Source: Candidula unifasciata
Lineage: Eukaryota; Mollusca; Gastropoda; Stylommatophora; Geomitridae
DNA length: 64,000 nucleotides
Direction: 5' to 3'
NCBI GenBank assembly: GCA_905116865.2
Contig: CAJHNH020008537.1
Span: 323,882 to 387,881, forward strand
The notes beneath the pieces were generated by a model. The model worked only from the letters and a program-made list of their open reading frames with translations, was not told the origin of the DNA and did no database searches. Both the position numbers and the translations under genes were made by a program. Numbering within the stretch: position 1 is the first letter of the stretch; each line of letters begins with the position of its first letter. Shown piece after piece: positions 55,101 through 64,000 of the stretch.

Positions 55101-57234
55101 ACTGCCAAGTTTGTAATCAGTGTCTTTATATTGTTGATCGTCTCTGCATCGTGCCTCTTGCTTTCGAGCTGTTGTGCTGTGTGGGCTTTTCTGTCCTCTT
55201 TCAAGGCTTTAATCTCCCCCAGCATCAGGGAGATTAACTCATGCGTTTCGGCTTTCTCAGCTGTGGCTATGGTTTTCTTCTGCTGCAATTCGGCTTTCAG
55301 TTCCGTGATCACACGCATGAGTTCGGCCTGGCTACTCGGCTGGTTGGTGCTAGTCGGGCTGGTTGGTCTGGGTGCCCGTTACTTTTTTGTCGAATCTGGG
55401 CGCACGGCACTGGGTGCCCCTCTCTTAATGCCTTTGAGGTATGGGCATCCCAGATACCTCGCGCTGTGAGCGCCTGTGCAATTTGAACAGCGTCTGTTGT
55501 TCGGCCTCCTGAAATCCTGGTCGATTTTTGCCAGGGGGCACGCCTTGAAATCGTGGGCCCCTGAGCAGTACCGGCAAATAGGGCTACTGCGACAGGCCGC
55601 TGCGGTGTGCCACGCCCTGTTGCAGCATGAGCACTGCGTGATGTCTGTGGTGTGGGCTCCAGGCTACTGCTTTGGAGGGCGGGCGCTGGTAGGTCCCTGC
55701 GCCACGACTGGGGCGGTCCTAGGTGGTGGCTCCACGATAGGGGAGGCTTCAGGTGTTGGCTCCTCGAAAGGGGAAGCTTCTGGTGCTGGCATAGGCGAGC
55801 GAGGCGCCGCGATAGGGGCACCTGCCGGTGATGCGCTGGTATGGGCATCATCTTCCTTGGTGTGGGTGCGGCTGTTTGCTGCTTTTTTTCCCATAATGGT
55901 GTTTTTTACATCTCATCTCCACACAAAAACCTACATATCTCAGCTCAGAAATGACATACAAGCCTAAATGAGGTACCGTTGGAAAGAGATTGTTTACAGC
56001 TATCTAACTGTGCTGGTTTTATTGGTGTTGAGGGCTCTCCCTGCAGATCCGGACGAGGGTTGGATGCGTGCTGGACGACTTAGTTCAGTTGGAGTTCTCT
56101 CCCTTGGCCGCACTCGAAACAGCGAGCGGAAAAGTCACGAAACAAATGACATACCTATCATCATACGGTTGCGTGTAGGGTTGCGTAGTCATACGGTTGC
56201 TTGTAGGGTTGCGTAGTCATCATACGGTTGCCTGAGGGGTTGCGTAGTCCATCATGCTGTTGCGTGTAGGGCTGCGTAGGGTTTGGGTTAGGGGTAAGGT
56301 TAGGGTTAGGGGCTAGGTTTAGCGTTAGATGTGACAATTTTGACGACGCAGGAATTTCCAATAATCGCGCACTGTCACATACACACCCAAACAGTCGACG
56401 GACTGTGGATGCTACTGACACGGACACGTCACCACCGGCTGGGCACCAGCTGCGTGCTATTGCGGTCATATTTGACAGACTTCCAGTGGCGCCACTCTCA
56501 CAAGCATCAGATTGTCGGCCAGTATTTGGAACTCCTACGTCAAAATTGTCACATCTAAGCCTACCCCTAACCCTACCCCCGAACCCACACCGTACGCAGC
56601 CGTATGATGATAGGTATAACCCTACTTGCAGCAGTATGATGACTACGCAACCCTAACAGCAACCGTACGCAACCTTACACGCAACCGTATGATGATAGGT
56701 AATTACCGTAATTATGTCATTTGTTTCGTGACTTTTCCGCTCACTGTTTCGAGTGTGGCCAAGGGAGAGAACTCCCACTCAACTGAACTAAGTCGTCCAA
56801 CCCTCGTCCGGATCTGCAAGGAGAGCCAAAATTTGACTAAAGTACCTACAACAAAGACAACAACAAAAAACACCCTACAGTAGGCTACAGTAAAATATAT
56901 GTGAAGTTAATTTATCAAATTGTACATACCCCAAAGAAGTTGTTTATTATATAATAATAAAATGTTAATAATTAATTATACTTTTTTAAATACAACAATC
57001 AATCATCAATGACAGTTTTTCTTTAAAAAGTTTAAAAACTGATCAACGCAGAGAGAGATTAAATATTAAATTGAAAATTAAAATAAGCTAAAAATTCAAA
57101 ACTAAAGGACTGGTTAAAAACAAATTACCAGGTAATACTGAACAAGAAAGAGCTAAACCACTTATCTATACTGGAAGTGTACTTTAAATACAGAAAGACC
57201 ATGATTCTACCTTCTTCTGATTCTGATCGTCCAT
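46090..57234 (-). CDS. SUMO: Small ubiquitin-like modifier (SUMO), four exons, complete
   Basis: Four exons on the minus strand join to a 97-residue protein ending ...[14 protein letters not shown]. The ubiquitin-like beta-grasp is recognisable: [20 protein letters not shown] (strands 1-2), [11 protein letters not shown] (helix), [35 protein letters not shown]. Known: SUMO is trimmed by SENP proteases after the GG, activated by SAE1/SAE2, carried by UBC9 and attached to target lysines, largely nuclear. Processing here would remove the five residues YVSQP. A lysine-containing N-terminus (MDDQNQKK) is present, but no clear psiKxE site. The start codon sits in a full Kozak context (GCCACCATGG). 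All donors and acceptors are GT-AG and phase 0. It converges with the PLP enzyme gene. Closest to the SUMO-2/3 type rather than SUMO-1. The introns total about 10.8 kb and are full of repeats. Confidence 0.95.
46430..46640 (+). pseudogene. LINE 3' tail fragment in SUMO intron 3
   Basis: Reads [24 protein letters not shown] sequence, then [19 protein letters not shown]. The QSxFFxHV...LxxxVTxGxLE...R phrase is the same tail as at 62825. Confidence 0.65.
47309..48253 (+). repeat. 41-bp minisatellite in SUMO intron 3, 23 copies
   Basis: Unit TAAAGGTGTACTGTGTTGTT plus CACTGCTTGCACCGATAATT and A. Two sub-types (GCACCGAT and GCACTGAT) are interspersed, otherwise almost no variation. Confidence 0.97.
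48518..48589 (-). CDS. SUMO: SUMO exon 3
   Basis: 24 codons, [20 protein letters not shown] then TPAM. Acceptor AATTTCAG, donor ATG|GTATGT, phase 0. Confidence 0.96.
48590..50120. other. SUMO intron 2, no gene recognised
   Basis: A 28-base tandem duplication (CCTTTAGCAATCCATTCCAT plus TTAATGCT, 49563-49622) is the only structure seen. Confidence 0.55.
50121..50246 (-). CDS. SUMO: SUMO exon 2
   Basis: 42 codons from [13 protein letters not shown] to LMGAYCNRA. Acceptor TTTCTTTCAG, donor GCT|GTAAGT, phase 0 at both ends. Confidence 0.96.
50900..51095 (+). repeat. Dispersed repeat family F, copy 2
   Basis: GACCAGGAGAGGACAGTGTT, GAATATAAGACATTAAAGAC, ACTGGCTAAAGAAAGACATT and TGACCTGCTAATTGAT parallel the copy at 42690. 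Confidence 0.6.
51759..52145. mobile_element. Foldback element 2 (387 bp, long inverted repeats)
   Basis: Ends GCTATCCCCTGAATAA and TTATTCAGAGGATAGC pair, and pairing continues through TCCCAAATTAT, CAGTCACATGTCAATTG, GGGGCTAAA and GCTGGGACTCAC on each side, arms of about 170 bases. An inner hairpin CCACGCCGC...GCGGCGTGG sits at 52008-52031. Non-coding; in SUMO intron 1. Confidence 0.82.
52672..53025 (+). mobile_element. tRNA-like SINE family A, copy 2
   Basis: AGAGGTCCCAGGTTTAAACC (B-box position), TCTCTGGGTAGTGAGATTGG, CACGTAAAATCCCTTGGCAG, TATTTCAGGATCCTCACCGG and ATATTCTTCGGACTTGGG parallel the copy at 29190. Confidence 0.75.
54180..55894 (-). pseudogene. Jockey-like LINE ORF1 (gag-like, zinc-knuckle) relic
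   Basis: From the ATG at 55894: a basic and proline/alanine-rich N-terminal part ([16 protein letters not shown]..., PAPEASP, PTPEASP), then three zinc knuckles in a shifted frame ([46 protein letters not shown]; about 55440-55640), then a 228-codon open frame (55318 to 54635) rich in K/E/A with coiled-coil character ([29 protein letters not shown]), and a tail with [17 protein letters not shown]. Tandem CX2C knuckles ending in RGCP-like are typical of Jockey/I-type LINE nucleic-acid-binding ORF1 proteins. A stop after RPPKQ, a second after DSTKK, and frame changes make it non-functional as it stands. Confidence 0.75.
56033..56827. mobile_element. Foldback element 3 (795 bp) with telomere-like core
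   Basis: Ends GGCTCTCCCTGCAGATCCGG and its reverse CCGGATCTGCAAGGAGAGCC pair. Arms of about 300 bases run through GACTTAGTTCAGTTG, GAGTTCTCTCCCTTGGCC, AAAAGTCACGAAACAAATGA and CTATCATCATACGGTTGCGT. The inner arms hold GGTTAGGGTTAGGGG and the mirrored CCCCTAACCCTACCCCC. Non-coding; in SUMO intron 1. Confidence 0.85.
57211..57234 (-). CDS. SUMO: SUMO exon 1 (coding part)
   Basis: Eight codons, MDDQNQKK, from the ATG at 57234 down to AAG|GTAGAA. The Kozak context is optimal. The 5' UTR and promoter would lie at higher coordinates; no TATA box was identified. Confidence 0.88.
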
Positions 57235-58022
57235 GGTGGCAGGTAGAAATTTGGTGAGCCGACGAATCTACAGCGATAACCGGGAAAATGGCGTGCCAGG
57301 GGACGGAACCGGGGATTGATGTCTGCTGGTGGGTTAAAAACTGGAAATGTAATCACGAATTAATTACAAACTAGGACTATAATCACGAATTAATTACATT
57401 CAACATCATCATCATCAACATCGTCATGGAATACCGTGAAAACATGCCTCTCTGCACAGAACAGTACGGAAACTCAGAGGGCTAATAAAATGTCTAAAAA
57501 AGATGTCGGTACTCACCATAAAATTTATATTAGGGTAAAAAAAAAAAAAAACTTTTAAAGGTATCGGTCCTGCGTACCGTTGTCGGGGGGAAAAAAGAAC
57601 ACCATGCTTGTTTCTCTGTTAGACATGTCTGTGGTTGGTTGGCTACTAGCTTGTTACAATATAATACCATTGTCTGTACTCGTAACCTTGTTTAAAAGTG
57701 ACAACGACTTTCTTTAAAGCATTTCTGTATTTCGGTATTTTAGCTGCTTTGTGTTTTCTGAGCAAATCGTTTATTTTGTCTTGAATGCTAGTCTTTTGCA
57801 AGTAAGGTTTTCTTTAGAATAGGGTAGCTCGTTTCACACAACCACTCCTTCGTGGCATTTTACGGTGTGTTTGAAATGTTACTTTATTACCATTCGTTAC
57901 TTTGCTTATGAGACCAGACAAGACACTGGCGGTTTTTGCATCTTCACCACTTTCAAAGCGGATTGTTACTAAAGGTGACTGTCCACTGTGTGCCACTCAA
58001 ATCTGGCAGAGCGGGAAAGGGT

Positions 58023-58055
<33 letters not shown>

Positions 58056-58300
58056 GATTACTTCGTCACAAGAAAATGCTAAGAGTGAATGCATTAATTC
58101 AACGGGGCGCAAATATTACAGTTATTCTAGTCCCAATAATGCAGACCAAGGTTGTGTACATATATGGGCGAGTAAAAAATAAAGTCAACCAAAAAAATAA
58201 TTTAATCTGACGTTTTTAAACATCCAGGGGATGGGCTATGGCTGCTATGTAATTTTGGTTTGTTGTTGGGTGTTCTAAATACATTTTCATTAAATGCTTT
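57235..58300. other. Upstream of SUMO: 5' UTR/promoter region, nothing defined
   Basis: No TATA box or other core element can be supported. A short (GA)n/(G)n run lies at 58021-58058 and an A run at 57538-57551. Confidence 0.4.
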
Positions 58301-58309
58301 GTTAAAAAG

Positions 58310-58530
58310 GTTCGGGAAAAATAATATCAGCAGAAATCATGGTACCAGTAAGGAGAGGCAGAGGTAGACCACCAGAAATATGGCCATAGGATATAAATGA
58401 CTTCTTGGATATGAAAGTACACGAGGCGGGAGAACTGGTGGGAAAATTGACGAGAGACCAAGTTTCTTTCAGACAGACCGTGATGTGAGCGACGTTCTGC
58501 AAAAGGCCCTGCTACATGATGATGACGATA
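58310..58530 (+). pseudogene. LINE 3' tail fragment
   Basis: Reads MVPVRRGRGRPPEIWP, DINDFLDMKVHEAGELVGKL then TRDQVSFRQTVM*ATFCKRP. The same end, on the other strand, closes the relic at 58860-59990. Confidence 0.75.
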
Positions 58531-58671
58531 AGTTAAAGAGACTCGCTTGCCCTGGTAGTCCTAAATGCTCATCAAAAAGGCTGGGTGTATGGTCTTAAGC
58601 CACGTCGGTGTGGAAAGCAAGGACAAACTACCACATTACTTTCACAAAACACTCTTCATGGAAGTATATTA

Positions 58672-58850
58672 TTCTTCTTCTTTATTCGCCGGCTGTAAGT
58701 CTTGACTGTTCGTCCATTTGGACTTTGGCTTTGCGTAAGGGCCTGAGTTTTGAGTGTACTTCCGTCTTATTCGTGTGCAGTTCAACGTCCCTTGACGCTC
58801 AGGAAGATGCACTTTGACCTGGAAGGCAGCTCATAATTAGTTGACTTTTA
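58672..58850 (+). repeat. SINE-like family D copy
   Basis: TTCGCCGGCTGTAAGTCTTG, TTCGTCCATTTGGACTTTGG, CTTCCGTCTTATTCGTGTGC and GCTCAGGAAGATGCACTTTG follow the family order with more divergence. Confidence 0.6.
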
Positions 58851-58859
58851 CAATTACGA

Positions 58860-59990
58860 CATTCTTAAATGGTAGAAATCATCATCATCATGTAGCAGGT
58901 CCTTTGCAGAACGTCGCTCTCATCACAGTCTGCCTGAAAGAAACTCGGTCTCTCGCCAGTTCTCCCGCCTCATGAACTTTCACACTCAAGGAGTCACTTA
59001 TATCCTGTGCCCATCTTCGTGTCGGTCGGCCCCTGCCCCTCCTTCCTGGTACCATGCCTTCTGCCATAATTTTTTACAATCCGTCGTGGCGCTTGATATG
59101 ACCAAAATATTTTAGCTTTCGAGAAAGGATGCTGTTTAATAACCAATCTTCCTTGATGTTCAGATCTTTTAAGATGACAATAATTCTCAACTTTTTTTGT
59201 TCAAGATATTCTGAGAATCTTTCTATAGCATTTCAGCTCAAAAGTCCCTATTCTCTTTCTCAAGGACTGAGAGATAGTCCACGACTCACATCCGTATGTA
59301 GCCACAGGGAAGATAGTCCACGACTCACATCCGTATGTAGCCACAGGGAAGATAGTCCACGACTCACATCCGTATGTAGCCACAGGGAAGATGCATGCTC
59401 TCAACATTCTAATGTTTATCTTCTTGCTGGTGCTTAACCATAGATTTTTAAAATTGTTCAATCTTTGCCTTGCTGTGACCATCCTCCTTTTAATTTCTGC
59501 CGAACAGTCTCCATTGTTGTTTATTATAGAGCCTAGATATTCAGAGTTTGTGACATTTTCAATTTCTTCATAATTTATTATTGTTATTTTTGGGTGACTG
59601 CCAGTTTTATTTGTGGAAATTATTTTCTTTTTCTCTAAATTCAAGAACAGATTTTGATCTTTTGGTCAGACAATATTACATTTTCTATTCTCTTTACGCT
59701 GTTCGAAAGGAGGACTGTGTCATCTGCGTAGCGGAGTTCCGGAATAGGGTTGTCATCAATTTGGAGCGGATCATAACTGTCACAAGTCTGGTCATTTTTG
59801 ACATTTCTCATTATTTTTTTCTGCGTATACATTGAGAGGTGAGAGAATGCACCCCTGCCTCACCCCATTTTGCACATTGAACCAATCAGATTTTTCACCA
59901 GCTGTTCTGATGGCTGCTTGTTGTTCATGATAAAGATTTTCAATTAAATGCACTAAATGCACTGGAAACCCCATACTTTTCATAATAGTC
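58860..59990 (-). pseudogene. Non-LTR retrotransposon relic: RT and 3' tail
   Basis: Minus frames in order: MKSMGFPVHLVHLIENLYHE, NVQNGVRQGCILSPLNVYAE, ELRYADDTVLLSNSVKRIE (YADD catalytic box intact), VTNSEYLGSIINNNGDCSAE, MLRACIFPVATYGCESWTI, LKCYRKILRIS, then FGHIKRHDG, GRRGRGRPTRRWAQDISDSL and SFRQTVMRATFCKGPAT with a stop. Frameshifts, and a 39-base in-frame triplication at 59277-59395. 5'-truncated. Confidence 0.85.
59277..59395 (+). repeat. 39-bp triplication inside LINE coding relic
   Basis: Three identical copies of GATAGTCCACGACTCACATC plus CGTATGTAGCCACAGGGAA. On the minus strand each encodes the 13-residue block FPVATYGCESWTI. Confidence 0.97.
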
Positions 59991-60894
59991 CACAGCTTGT
60001 GGTGTTGAAACTTGCTCCCCTAAATATAAGCGCGTCTGCTTTTGTTTTCCCCACAATGTGATCACGGAACCACAAAAGGAGGAAGTATATTAACACATCA
60101 AAACATAAAGGAAAATTGGCTCGTAAACAGCAGCGTGCTTCAGAAACTGAAACTCTTGGAACGTTTCAGACGCCACAGTGGACTAGAAAGAACAGTAGCG
60201 GAGGTAGGGCCATACTACCCATTAGGCACACTAAGCTCATGTTTAGAGCATCACAAATAGGCACACACATTTTCAGTAACCTTGTAGCTGGGCGTTTATT
60301 TTTTTCGGTTGGAGTATAATATAAAATTCCATCAGAGCATCACAGAAGGCTGGATCCCTTATCTCTATTCAGTGCAGAAACACATGTGTTTTATAAGATT
60401 AATCTGAGGCTCTGATTTGAAGGGAAAAAAACCGCATTTTTTTTTAAAGTAAGAAAAAACGTTTTTAATATAAATAAAGTGGAATTCTCACAAAATAGAC
60501 ATTATTTTCCCACTTACTGTAAGTTTTGCTTAATTTCGACACTGTTTTTTAAAAAATATATCTATTGTTTATATTGTAAATTACTTATAAAAGGGCACCA
60601 GTGCCATCTTAACACAGGCGCCCGTTGGGCACTTGGTTGGGGGCCCCATCAACTTTGGGGCTCCATTCTAATCTGTCTAATCTAATGTCAAGTAACCAAT
60701 TAACTGTCATTCATGCGAGTGGTTGTCGTAGGGCCCCAGCACACTGGTTTGCTCAAGGTCCATAGTGCTGTTAACACGGTTCTGTGGGGTGGGGGGGGGG
60801 GTCTCTTTGAAGTGCATAAGGCATCAAAGAGTCTTAATTCGGCCCTGAGCTGAGGGAATATGCCAGGTATAAGGGGCAGGGAGGGACCAGCACA

Positions 60895-61010
60895 AAGATA
60901 GACACAGGACAGAGGAGCAAAGGGGCGGGAGCCCTTGAGCTGGCGAGGGGCCAAGTTTCTTTCAGGCCGACTATGGTGGGAGCCACGTTTTGTGAAAGAT
61001 CTAATACACG
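60895..61010 (+). pseudogene. LINE 3' tail fragment, third copy of the 58.3-kb type
   Basis: Frame reads ALELARGQVSFRPTMVGATF then CERSNTR. Same end block as in the two preceding relics (VSFRQTVMxATFCK). Confidence 0.6.
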
Positions 61011-61029
61011 ATGATGGCTGTTAGTTAAT

Positions 61030-61200
61030 TAATCCTGTATACAGACTGCTGGTTCTCGCATATCAGGCAGATGCACTCCGCCCTTGAAGGAAGCAACCTG
61101 GGTTCCTAGGCCCCATTGTGGGTGGGGAAGGGGGGAATAAAAGATCCACTGCCTCCCTAGCAAGCATGCTTTGAAATCAGAATACATCTGTCTTGAGCAG
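61030..61200 (+). repeat. SINE-like family D, 3' part
   Basis: CAGACTGCTGGTTCTCGCAT, ATCAGGCAGATGCACTCCG and CTTGAAGGAAGCAACCTGGG match the 3' half of the copy at 44478. Confidence 0.65.
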
Positions 61201-61254
61201 GAAATCTAGAGTCTGCATACAGACTTTTGACTTCCAGTCAAAATAGACGCTAGG

Positions 61255-61765
61255 CAGGGGCACTGTTTATAGCCGAGGCAATTTTTTTTGCTTCTGCCAG
61301 ATGGTGGCCGATGCATTCTTGCACCATTTGTAGACTGGATGTAGCTTTTGAGATGAATGTATGGCGTGACACTGTGAGCTGTGGATTTCATTTGGAATGT
61401 TTTTTCGACTGTGACCAACGTGGTGGTGTAAACTGTAAATTCAGAAAATGGCGCGGATCCTGTCGTCGCAGTGTTGGTGGTGCCCGTATGTGATTAAAAT
61501 TGATCGCGTGGGCAACTGCTGATCTGTTGGTGACTTCTGCTACCATCAATGATGAACTGCATTTCTAATGTCAGACTGTTTGTGTTAGCACATCGGATGG
61601 CTACCGCATGCTTTAATGATTGTGTATGCTAGATATGCTGAGACAGCAGTCTATCAATCTTTTAAAAAGGGACTATGATAAACATTTTGTATGTTTTTCG
61701 TTGGCACAGGAGCGGAGCAAAGATGGGGGTGACCCGTTTGCTATGAAGCTGAAAATAAGACTACC
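61255..61765 (+). repeat. Dispersed repeat family E, copy 2
   Basis: TGTTTATAGCCGAGGCAATT, GCGTGACACTGTGAGCTGTG, CAATGATGAACTGCATTTCT and TTTTCGTTGGCACAGG parallel the copy at 39495 in order over about 500 bases. Confidence 0.65.
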
Positions 61766-62454
61766 AGACGACCAGACTACAGATAAGCCAGATATGTCAA
61801 ATGGGTGTGTACTCAACATTAGCTTTCTGGAACAAGACCTAAGTCCAAGGGTGAACAACACCCAACACTTTCCGATGGAGATTACAGCTGGTGAATCGGT
61901 GTTTTTTACGACATGCTTGTTATGAGCAATGGGTCTATCCCCCCTCCCCCTTCACACACACACACACGCACACACACAATCCATGGGGCCCCGCAAACAC
62001 ACGGAGATAATTCCAGGACAAGTTTTTAAGACTCCATGGCTAGCTTCTTTAGCGCATGAAAGACCTGGAACGTCATTGTCTACAATTGTAAGTAGGCTAA
62101 AGTATAGATAGATTATCTGAGGTCGTGCCACGGCTTTCTGCCGTGCTGTAACCTACACACTACAACGATGTCAGTGTACATCGGCAGGGCAATAAGTCAC
62201 AGTTATTCTGACGTTGTTAAACCGTAGACATTTTTATCTTTGTTAGATTTCTAAGATGCTCAGCTTATGGCGATCGCAGTCTGCAGTGAAATGTTTGATT
62301 ACAAGGCAAGTTCAAATAATCGCTACAAATTTCCAGACCAGGCTTAATGAGAAACCCGTGCTGTGTTCCTGCAACTACATCTGCACAAGACACCTTCACC
62401 GGTAGGTTGAAAAAGCAATGTTTAGTTTACTTTTGCACATATTATCAATTCGTT

Positions 62455-62455
62455 T

Positions 62456-62531
<76 letters not shown>

Positions 62532-62535
62532 CAGC

Positions 62536-62600
<65 letters not shown>

Positions 62601-62667
62601 GAGCAGCAGCAGTAGCAGCAGCAGTAGCAGCAGCAGTAGTAGTAGGAGCAGCAGTAGCAGCAGCAGC

Positions 62668-62744
<77 letters not shown>

Positions 62745-62788
62745 GAGCAGCAGCAGCAACAGCAGCAGTAGCAGCAGCAGTAGCATAT
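62455..62788 (+). repeat. (AGT)n/(AGC)n trinucleotide array
   Basis: About 330 bases of AGT with AGC and AGG blocks. Open frames through it are poly-Ser on + and poly-Leu on -; they are not genes. Confidence 0.98.
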
Positions 62789-62824
62789 AAAAAGAGTAAT
62801 AAAGAGATCTTGAAAGTAACTGAT

Positions 62825-63090
62825 TCACGAAGAAAACTGATTGCTCACATCAGAAAGAGACAATCTATATTCTTTGGTCATGTGATGAGAAGGAGAACAC
62901 TAGAGTACATCGTGACGATAGAAAAGTTGGATAGGAAGAGAGGCAGAGGGAAACCAAGAGACGGTTTTACATAACATAATACCTCTTCTGTGTTAGAATT
63001 AATTGAAAGTACACGAGACAGCAGGTTGTGGATATACATGACTACCAACGCCACACGGCATTGGACTTTAAAAAGAATGATCATTATTAT
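62825..63090 (+). pseudogene. LINE 3' tail fragment
   Basis: Reads LIAHIRKRQSIFFGHVMRRR, TLEYIVTIEKLDRKRGRGKP then, after a frame change, STRDSRLWIYMTTNATRHWT. This is the GHVMRR...GRGKPR tail of animal LINEs. Confidence 0.72.
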
Positions 63091-63372
63091 TATCAGTTGC
63101 AGTATTATTAGTAGTAGCAGTATTAGTAGTAGTAGTATTAGTAGTAGCAGCAGTAGTAGTTTTCACATGATATAATGTTAGACCCTCAGGGTTAAAATTG
63201 GGATATATGGTGTTAACCAGGTTCTGAGAGTATGACTACGTATTAGAATTTCGTATTACTTATTTTATATACCGTGTAATTAATTAGTTAGGCACTACTT
63301 GCAACGGCCACTTTGCGAGATGATACTTATTATAAGGTACGGGTACTGCTAGTGCGATCCTAGAGGATACTA

Positions 63373-63575
63373 TCCATTGTTTGTGTAAGTTCACATACTA
63401 ATAATAATATTCATTCATATTTATTACTGTTTGAGATTATATTCAGGGTTAAGGTTAGTTAGAGCTAAGACTAAACCTACGTTTAATCAAAACCCTAACC
63501 ATAACCCGAACCCTTCCTCACTGGGGCAATATTAATATAACAGAACATTATTATGTGATCGTACGCAAACAATGG
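63373..63575. mobile_element. Foldback element 4 (about 200 bp), telomere-like core
   Basis: TCCATTGTTTGTGTAAG pairs with the mirrored CGTACGCAAACAATGGA, then CACATA with TATGTG, and inward GGGTTAAGGTTAG with CTAACCATAACCC. Imperfect but ordered. Confidence 0.55.
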
Positions 63576-63829
63576 ACTATGTCCCTTATGTTCGCAGTAA
63601 ACAATATGATGTCGTCATCCCTTAGTGGAATACAATTTTTAGTTATTTTGGAGCCCCACCATGGCTTTTGCCGAGGGCCCTAAACATAGGCGGACTTAAA
63701 AATGGCCTCAAGGCTGAACGGGGTATCGGGACCTCTCCACGGGTGATCCTTATCCGCATGGTGGCCCTTTGTGTCACCGGGTGTTTATCGCTCGTGTGAC
63801 GTCCTGGTGGGGTACAACATACATACATA

Positions 63830-63835
<6 letters not shown>

Positions 63836-63907
<72 letters not shown>

Positions 63908-64000
63908 ACACACACACACACATACATACATACATACATACATACATACATACATACATACATACATACATACATACATACATACATACATACATACATA
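63836..64000 (+). repeat. (CA)n then (CATA)n array at the window end
   Basis: CA dinucleotides followed by CATA tetranucleotides to the last base; the array is cut by the window edge. The CATA unit is the reverse complement of the TATG unit of the array at 17323. Confidence 0.97.

Noticed and set aside
56280..56320. Interstitial telomere
   Set aside because: Only a few degenerate TTAGGG-like units, mirrored inside a foldback element rather than a telomeric run.
61620..61925. 101-codon + frame as a further exon of the PLP enzyme
   Set aside because: It lies beyond the minus-strand SUMO gene, overlaps dispersed repeat E, and has no family motif.
62347..62828. Poly-Ser / poly-Leu frames
   Set aside because: Trinucleotide (AGT/AGC)n microsatellite.

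Overview
This is eukaryotic, animal nuclear DNA: GT-AG introns, two multi-exon genes, very little coding sequence, and abundant LINE and SINE debris, hAT and foldback DNA elements, micro- and minisatellites. The gene content (a metazoan SUMO, a class-V aminotransferase-fold protein) and the style of the dispersed repeats suggest an invertebrate, most likely a mollusc. That placement is inference; no marker in the window proves it. A 17-base run of N at 28984-29000 is an assembly gap.

Left two thirds (about 0.4-40.2 kb, + strand): one gene for a pyridoxal-phosphate enzyme of the class-V aminotransferase / cysteine desulfurase fold, read as 14 phase-compatible exons (about 538 codons). Its 5' exons lie before the window, and the 3' end is either a short read-through to a stop at 40176-40178 or further exons. 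The visible exons carry the PLP phosphate-binding GSG loop, the EHHSN motif, the DYACAAP aspartate, the SPHK lysine and the RSGCACAGP cysteine loop. Several introns carry their own minisatellite, many abutting or close to a splice site: units of 28, 56, 30, 61, 30, 4, 49, 50, 43, 39, 37 and about 27 bp. The 8.2-kb intron at 15487-23660 is almost entirely four consecutive arrays. The intron at 33418 starts with about 29 tandem copies of a unit that carries the donor sequence itself.

Right third (about 46.1-57.2 kb, - strand): a complete four-exon SUMO gene (97 codons) converging on the first gene. Its introns hold a 41-bp minisatellite, a Jockey-like LINE ORF1 relic with zinc knuckles, a tRNA-like SINE and two foldback elements.

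Between and after these genes lie non-LTR retrotransposon relics (reverse transcriptase, RNase H, ORF1 and many 3' tails), a hAT transposase pseudogene carrying a nested SINE, a hAT-type MITE with near-perfect 8-bp target duplications, at least four short dispersed families (here called A-D), two further dispersed repeats (E, F) and four palindromic elements. No rRNA, functional tRNA, CRISPR array or prokaryotic operon is present. No new defence or metabolic system is evident; the most unusual signals are the splice-site-associated arrays and a satellite that grew out of a SINE.
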